DNA from: Litoribacillus peritrichatus
GTDB taxonomy: Bacteria > Pseudomonadota > Gammaproteobacteria > Pseudomonadales > Litoribrevibacteraceae
Direction: 5' to 3'
DNA length: 64,000 nt
Assembly: GCF_039537985.1 (NCBI RefSeq)
Contig: NZ_BAABBN010000012.1
Span: 124,001-188,000 of the forward strand
Positions 59,481 through 64,000 of this stretch are shown piece by piece (position 1 is the first letter of the stretch; each line of letters starts with the position of its first letter). The translations under genes and the position numbers were made by a program. The notes under the pieces are model-generated. The model did not search any database and had not been told where the DNA came from. It saw only the letters and a list, made by a program, of their open reading frames with translations.

Positions 59481-60506
59481 TCACACAACCACAGGCTCTA
59501 TTGAAAGCTCCACACCATAACGGCGTTTTACCTCACGATAAATCAAGTCGACCAATTCAAATAACTCATCAGAAGTCGCTTCACCGGTTTTATTCACTAA
59601 CACCAGCGCCTGCTTATCATGCACAGCTACCCCACCAATCGTCTTACCCTTAAAACCAAGCTGGTCAATCATCCAACCCGCAGCAAGCTTAAAGTCTGCC
59701 CCGTAAGGGTAAGCAACCAAATCGGAATACTTTATCTTGAGCTCATTATATTTTTCTGAAGAAACGATAGGGTTTTTAAAAAAACTACCTGCATTACCCA
59801 AGAGTTTAGGGTCGGGTAATTTTTCCGAACGCAATTGAGAGATCACATCAGAAACCATCTGAGGTGTGGCAGAGGACAGATTTGAATCCGCCAACAAAGC
59901 ATCCAGCCTTTGCTTAACATCCCCATATCCTACTCTAAGATTAGCCTCCGTAGGTAACCTGAAAGTCACGGAGGTTATCACTAAGCATTTGGCCTCGTGC
60001 TTGAAAATACTGTCTCGATAGCCAAACCGACACTCTTCATTTCGTATAACTTTTTGTTGTCCGGAATCAGGATCAAAACACTGAACAGACTCAATATAAT
60101 CAGAAACTTCAACGCCATAAGCGCCTATATTCTGAACAGGAGAGGCCCCCACCGTACCAGGAATGAGAGATAAGTTTTCTAAACCATAAGCAGATAAACC
60201 CATGCATTGATGAACGAAGTCATCCCAGTTTTCACTCGCCGAGGCCGTAACTCGAATATAATCGCCATCCTGCTGTGCGTCTGTTCCTTTCAAGTTTAGG
60301 TGTACCACCAAACCCTGATATTCTGGAGATGAAAACAGTACATTACTGCCTCCGCCCAAGATCAAAACATCCAAAGCCTCTGATTTAGCAAATGCGTACG
60401 CCTGCTCAAGTTCATCAGTCGTTGACGGACGACAGTAAAAGTCGGCCTTTAAGCTCAACCCAAAACTGTTAGCAGACTTTAAATCCACCCCCCGCTGGAT
60501 CAACAT
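59481..60506 (-). CDS. murB: UDP-N-acetylenolpyruvoylglucosamine reductase
   Basis: 341-aa FAD enzyme making UDP-N-acetylmuramate for peptidoglycan. It has the GGGSNVLF flavin motif near residue 52, LSLIPGTVGASPVQNIGAYG near 110, the active Ser in GNAGSFFKNP near 228 and a terminal Glu in VELSIEPVVV. The length and features are those of the type I (E. coli-like) form. ATG at 60506 overlaps the end of the phosphatase gene. Confidence 0.96.
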   Translation of the reverse strand: MLIQRGVDLKSANSFGLSLKADFYCRPSTTDELEQAYAFAKSEALDVLILGGGSNVLFSSPEYQGLVVHLNLKGTDAQQDGDYIRVTASASENWDDFVHQCMGLSAYGLENLSLIPGTVGASPVQNIGAYGVEVSDYIESVQCFDPDSGQQKVIRNEECRFGYRDSIFKHEAKCLVITSVTFRLPTEANLRVGYGDVKQRLDALLADSNLSSATPQMVSDVISQLRSEKLPDPKLLGNAGSFFKNPIVSSEKYNELKIKYSDLVAYPYGADFKLAAGWMIDQLGFKGKTIGGVAVHDKQALVLVNKTGEATSDELFELVDLIYREVKRRYGVELSIEPVVV

Positions 60507-60970
60507 ACGCGTCCCTGCACATCACGAAGAAGCGCTTCACAGGCCTCCTCGACCAAATCCAACACTCGCTCAAACCCAGCTTCCCCCCCATAATACGGAT
60601 CAGGCACATCCCCATCGGGAAGAATACTGCTGTAACTCAAGAATTTTTTAACTTTATGGCGATGCTCGTTCGGACACAGAGAAAGCAAATCAGAGTAATT
60701 ATCGCTGTCCATAGCCAAAAGCAGATCAAACTCAGAAAAGTCGTCGGAACTTACCTGACGAGAACGCAATAAAGAAAGGTCATAACCCCGGCTCAGAGCC
60801 ACCTCCGAGGATCGTCCGTCCGGTGATTTTCCTATATGCCAACCAGCCGTCCCGGCAGAATCCACATACACAGCTCCATCCAAACCAGCTTGCTTTATGA
60901 CTTTACGGAACACGCCATCTGCGGTTGGCGAGCGGCAAATATTCCCCAGACAAACAAATAATATCTTCAC
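60500..60970 (-). CDS. Low-molecular-weight protein-tyrosine phosphatase
   Basis: 156-aa phosphatase with the P-loop CLGNICRSP at residues 7-15 (C-x5-R) and the general-acid Asp in DVPDPYYGG near 117. The GTG at 60970 is chosen as start because it directly precedes the family KILFVCLGN block and lies 7 bp after the kdsB stop; a frame extending to 61093 overlaps kdsB without conserved content. Such phosphatases often act in surface polysaccharide control, but no kinase partner is nearby; the gene is embedded in kdsB-murB as in pseudomonads. Confidence 0.92.
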   Translation of the reverse strand: MKILFVCLGNICRSPTADGVFRKVIKQAGLDGAVYVDSAGTAGWHIGKSPDGRSSEVALSRGYDLSLLRSRQVSSDDFSEFDLLLAMDSDNYSDLLSLCPNEHRHKVKKFLSYSSILPDGDVPDPYYGGEAGFERVLDLVEEACEALLRDVQGRVC

Positions 60971-60977
60971 TCTCTGA

Positions 60978-61751
60978 CTACTCTTTACTTTCAATCGACT
61001 TAAAATAAGACCTGACTCGCTCAAGATCTTCTTCTGTATCAACCCCGCCAGGAGGAATTTCATCGGCCAGAGCCACATGAATTTTCGCCCCATTCCACAG
61101 CGCTCTTAATTGCTCAAGACACTCCGTCGACTCAATGGGCGCCTCATCCCACTTAACAAAGCTGTTAAGTAGGTTAACCCGATAAGCGTAGATACCAATA
61201 TGCCGCTTAAAAGAAACACCCGTCGGCACCTTAGTCTTATCCAGCGCAAAAGCATCCCGGGCATACGGGATAGGCGCTCGGGAAAAATATAATGCAAAAT
61301 CATTACTGTCAGAGACCACTTTTACGATGTTCGGATTAAAAATATCCTCAGCTTTTTCAATGGGCTCATACAGAGTTGAGATGCTTGCTTCTTTCTCTGC
61401 CGATAAGTTATGAGCGACCTGATTAATCACTCTCGGCGGAATCAAAGGCTCATCCCCTTGAACATTCACCACAATATCATCAGCGTAGTAATTCAGCAGA
61501 GAAACCACTTCCTGAAGCCTGTCAGTGCCTGAAGCATGATCAGGGTTTGTCATACAGACTTTTGCACCAAACGACTCAGCCACTTCCTGAATCCGAGCAT
61601 CGTCCGTAGCAATAATAACTTCTTTCGCTTCGCTCTCAAGCGCCCTTTCATACACATGCTGGATCATTGTTTTACCAGCAATCTCTTTTAAAGGCTTTCC
61701 CGGTAAACGAGAAGATGAATAGCGGGCAGGAATAACTACCGAGAAGCTCAT
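60978..61751 (-). CDS. kdsB: 3-deoxy-manno-octulosonate cytidylyltransferase
   Basis: 257-aa enzyme activating KDO as CMP-KDO for lipopolysaccharide core synthesis. The nucleotide-binding RYSSSRLPGKPL loop is at residues 10-21, with VQGDEPLI near 100 and PIPYARD near 145. It follows lpxK by 15 bp in an LPS/cell-wall operon. Confidence 0.96.
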   Translation of the reverse strand: MSFSVVIPARYSSSRLPGKPLKEIAGKTMIQHVYERALESEAKEVIIATDDARIQEVAESFGAKVCMTNPDHASGTDRLQEVVSLLNYYADDIVVNVQGDEPLIPPRVINQVAHNLSAEKEASISTLYEPIEKAEDIFNPNIVKVVSDSNDFALYFSRAPIPYARDAFALDKTKVPTGVSFKRHIGIYAYRVNLLNSFVKWDEAPIESTECLEQLRALWNGAKIHVALADEIPPGGVDTEEDLERVRSYFKSIESKE

Positions 61752-61766
61752 ATAAACTCCAAAAAT

Positions 61767-62792
61767 TTATGTAAATAATTGATCGAAGACCCGATCAAAA
61801 AAGCGCTCTTCTAATGAAGCATTAACAGACAAGTAAACCGCATTACCCAAATCCAGAGAACGACACTTCACTGCATCTTTTTCTGTCATTGCAATCCGAT
61901 AATCAACCATCTCAACAAAGTCCAACATGGAGAAGTCATGATGATCCCTAAAAGGTCTGGCCAAATATTTTACTCTCATTTCAGTTAAGGTGTTATAAAA
62001 CCGCTCAGGATTACCAATACCAGACACGGCATACACCTGCTCCCCGGTGATGACCTCTTGCTGATCATTCGCAAGACTGTAAAAATCACCCGGCACAATA
62101 CTCATTTGAGTGTAAGCGTTTTGCTTAAACCAGTCAGCCCAACGCTCACTTCCTTCTAATTCCGGGAAGCCTTCCGCCGGACTGTTTACGACAACAAAAT
62201 CCACAGAGTCAAGCCGGGCCACCGACTCCCTTAGCGGGCCTTCCGGTAGCATGCGCCCATTACCAAGCCCCCTACCGCCATCCACCAATACAATCTCTAA
62301 TGAACGATTCATTTTATAATGCTGGAGGCCATCATCTGAAATAAGCACATCCACATCGTGTTTCGACAACAAAAAGTTCACTGCAGAAACACGATCCGGA
62401 TCAATGACGACAGGGCAATCCAACCGTTGCTTAATCAGTAAAGGTTCATCACCGGCGTCGTCAGTAGTGCTTTCGGAAAGGACTTCATAAGGAAATGTCT
62501 TACGCTTACTTCCATATCCACGACTCACCACCCCAACCCGCTTGCCTTTTGAGCTAAGATACTGAGCCAAAGCGATGGTAAAAGGGGTTTTTCCGGTGCC
62601 ACCTACCGAGATATTCCCCACCACAATCAGAGGCACAGAGTGACCGGACAGCGCAATAAACGGTTCTAAGTCTGGCTGACTCAAAAAAGCCTGTCGTTTT
62701 GAACTTGCATATTTCTCAGCCAGAAAGCTAAAAGGACGAAGCAGCTTTAGCCACTTCGCCCCTTGATACCAGGCTTGCTCAATACCACTCAT
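61767..62792 (-). CDS. lpxK: Tetraacyldisaccharide 4'-kinase
   Basis: 341-aa membrane-associated kinase making lipid IVA. The P-loop VGNISVGGTGKTP is at residues 58-70, and the catalytic region ISDDGLQHYKMNR lies near 150-162. It starts 3 bp after the exbD stop. The N-terminal hydrophobic helix (about 15-27) should anchor it to the inner membrane. Confidence 0.96.
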   Translation of the reverse strand: MSGIEQAWYQGAKWLKLLRPFSFLAEKYASSKRQAFLSQPDLEPFIALSGHSVPLIVVGNISVGGTGKTPFTIALAQYLSSKGKRVGVVSRGYGSKRKTFPYEVLSESTTDDAGDEPLLIKQRLDCPVVIDPDRVSAVNFLLSKHDVDVLISDDGLQHYKMNRSLEIVLVDGGRGLGNGRMLPEGPLRESVARLDSVDFVVVNSPAEGFPELEGSERWADWFKQNAYTQMSIVPGDFYSLANDQQEVITGEQVYAVSGIGNPERFYNTLTEMRVKYLARPFRDHHDFSMLDFVEMVDYRIAMTEKDAVKCRSLDLGNAVYLSVNASLEERFFDRVFDQLFT

Positions 62793-62795
62793 GAA

Positions 62796-63212
62796 TTACT
62801 TAGCCTGTTTGGTTGTGATACTCAGCTTGGTAAAACCAAGTTGTCCTGCTGCATCCATCGCGCGCACAACATACTCATGAGCCACACTTGCATCCGCAGT
62901 AATTACCATAGGCAGCTTAGTATCGCCTTTCGACTCCTTCTTGAGTGCCTGTTTTAACGTGTCCAGCTGATTATTTATCAAGCTTTTCCCGTTAAGTGAA
63001 TAGCTGCCATTGGAACTGACTACGATTTCCAACAGCTCAATGTTTTCAGAGGTTGTAGCCTCAGTAGAACTTTCCGGCAAGTCAATTTCCAGATGAGTTT
63101 CTTTTGTAAAAGTGGTTGAAACCATAAAGAAAATCAACAAGAGAAATACAACATCAATCAGCGGAGTCAGATCTATCGAAACCTCTTCACGCTTCTGCGA
63201 TCGAAAATTCAC
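62796..63212 (-). CDS. ExbD/TolR-family energy transducer protein
   Basis: 138-aa protein with a single N-terminal membrane helix carrying the essential Asp in DLTPLIDVVFLLLIFFMVS (residues about 16-34) and a periplasmic domain. It pairs with the adjacent ExbB/TolQ-like protein in a proton-driven motor. No tonB is adjacent; its placement before lpxK is the pseudomonad one, where the role is not settled. The start is GTG at 63212 with AGGGG about 7 nt upstream, 2 bp after the exbB stop. Confidence 0.92.
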   Translation of the reverse strand: MNFRSQKREEVSIDLTPLIDVVFLLLIFFMVSTTFTKETHLEIDLPESSTEATTSENIELLEIVVSSNGSYSLNGKSLINNQLDTLKQALKKESKGDTKLPMVITADASVAHEYVVRAMDAAGQLGFTKLSITTKQAK

Positions 63213-63214
63213 GA

Positions 63215-63844
63215 TTAATCCCCTTCCGTCATATCTACCTTACGATTTCCCTGAAGCACCTCAACCAGCTTAATGGATTCTTGCTCCATAAACACAAGAT
63301 GCTCATCAATCTTACGAGTAAAATAACGATAAAAAATCATCGCGGGAATCGCGACAGTCAAACCTGCAGCCGTGGTCAACAAAGCTTCACTGATCCCCCC
63401 TGCTAAAACATTCGCATTACCGGTTCCCTGTAGCATGATGTCATTAAAAACCTTAATCATACCAATCACAGTTCCAAGCAAACCAAGCAGCGGAGTAATC
63501 GAAGCAACCGTACCCAACGTATTTAAATAACGTTCCATTTCATGTGCCACATGACTCGCTTGCTCTTCAAGGCTTTCTTTCATTACCTCACGGCCCTTGG
63601 AAGAGTTATTCAGCCCCGCAGCAAAAACACTGCCTAACATTGACTGCTGTTTTAATGCTTTCAACTTTTCTTTATCGAGTTCTGAGTTTTGAATCCAAAC
63701 CCAAACCTGGGCGAGTAACTTCCGGGGGGCAACTTTCGTTGCTCTTAAAGACCAAAAACGCTCTATGATAATCCCCATTGCGATAACAGAACACGCAAGT
63801 ATTGGGAACATCAACCAACCACCCGCTTTGACTAGTTCAAACAC
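63215..63844 (-). CDS. ExbB/TolQ-family proton channel protein
   Basis: 209-aa protein with three membrane helices (about residues 9-29, 110-135 and 155-180) and the MotA/TolQ/ExbB block LGLLGTVIGMIKVFNDI...ISEALLTTAAGLTVAIPAMIFY. Forms the pentameric channel with ExbD. The start is GTG at 63844, preceded by AGGAG with 9-nt spacing. Confidence 0.93.
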   Translation of the reverse strand: MFELVKAGGWLMFPILACSVIAMGIIIERFWSLRATKVAPRKLLAQVWVWIQNSELDKEKLKALKQQSMLGSVFAAGLNNSSKGREVMKESLEEQASHVAHEMERYLNTLGTVASITPLLGLLGTVIGMIKVFNDIMLQGTGNANVLAGGISEALLTTAAGLTVAIPAMIFYRYFTRKIDEHLVFMEQESIKLVEVLQGNRKVDMTEGD

Positions 63845-63927
63845 TCTTTTGATCTCCTAAATAAAAACTGACAGTCAAAAATAAATAACGAGCTGAGAAT
63901 AAAGGTTTTTTAGGCCGTTCGCAAAAC

Positions 63928-63999
63928 CTAAAGTCCAATCTTTCTGTTTGTTGTCCAGTAAGATTCTTTTAATGTGCGCCACATCAAAGGAGGGCTAAG
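63928..63999 (-). CDS. Possible 3' end of an upstream gene cut by the window
   Basis: A minus-strand frame is open from the window edge to a TAG at 63928 (24 codons including the stop, ending NRKIGL). It lies upstream of exbB in the position where related genomes carry comEC or a DUF2062 gene. The fragment is too short to assign, and the open frame could be chance. Confidence 0.25.
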   Translation of the reverse strand, partial: LSPPLMWRTLKESYWTTNRKIGL

Positions 64000-64000
64000 T

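Noticed and set aside
60971..61093. 41-residue N-terminal extension of the low-molecular-weight phosphatase
   Set aside because: It lies entirely within the kdsB 3' end in another frame and has no family similarity; the GTG at 60970 directly precedes the conserved start.

Overview
The window reads as a continuous stretch of a gammaproteobacterial chromosome of moderate G+C, most likely from a marine Oceanospirillales- or Alteromonadales-like lineage related to the pseudomonads. The basis is gene order recalled from Pseudomonas and E. coli: uvrC/pgsA/tRNA-Gly-Cys-Leu; cysG/serS/crcB/rarA/lolA/ftsK; aat/bpt/infA/clpA/clpS/cspD; yccA/tusDCBE/ybiB; tatD/pilZ/holB/tmk/mltG/pabC/fabF/acpP/fabG/fabD/plsX/rpmF/yceD; maf; sppA/HAD phosphatase/rluC; rne; murB/LMW-PTP/kdsB/lpxK/exbD/exbB. 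No rRNA, CRISPR array, transposase or integrase gene was seen. Species identity is inference.

Layout. Positions 1-7,000 hold signalling genes and RNAs: a cut-off membrane GGDEF protein, tRNA-Glu, tRNA-Ala, gltX, a response regulator with an HD-GYP domain, a small secreted orphan protein, the tRNA-Gly/Cys/Leu operon and a GAF-GGDEF diguanylate cyclase. Positions 7,100-12,200 hold pgsA, a histone-deacetylase-like amidohydrolase, uvrC, a DUF1285 protein and a radical SAM protein, the last four apparently one transcript. Positions 12,200-16,200 are an AT-rich accessory island. A 61-bp direct repeat (12261-12321 and 14056-14116) brackets a T4-lysozyme-like muramidase gene and an exported Cys-rich partner. 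The right repeat is the intact 3' end of a 72-codon gene and the left repeat is a detached copy of that end. Next come a protein joining a leucine-rich-repeat region to an endonuclease V-like domain and a co-transcribed 129-aa orphan. Positions 16,370-20,205 hold an SDR dehydrogenase, an AraC-type regulator and a divergent sterol desaturase/fatty-acid hydroxylase fused to an SRPBCC-like domain.

From 20,286 to the end nearly everything is housekeeping. It covers siroheme synthesis, seryl-tRNA synthesis, fluoride export, replication repair (RarA), lipoprotein sorting (LolA), chromosome segregation (FtsK), exonuclease III, an M16C peptidase, the N-degron pathway (Aat, Bpt, ClpS, ClpA), CspD, GacA, YccA, the Tus sulfur relay, DNA polymerase III delta' and PilZ. 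These are followed by the fatty-acid/phospholipid operon with L32, the RNase E gene with a long leader, and the envelope operon murB-kdsB-lpxK-exbBD.

The genes most worth a second look lie at 12.2-16.2 kb: the repeat-flanked lysozyme/partner module and the LRR-endonuclease V fusion. Secondary points are the desaturase-SRPBCC fusion under an AraC regulator, the c-di-GMP gene cluster at the left end, gacA separated from uvrC, and an rne leader close in length to that of E. coli. Several start codons were moved from the longest open frame to an internal ATG or GTG with a better ribosome binding site; each case is stated in its entry.
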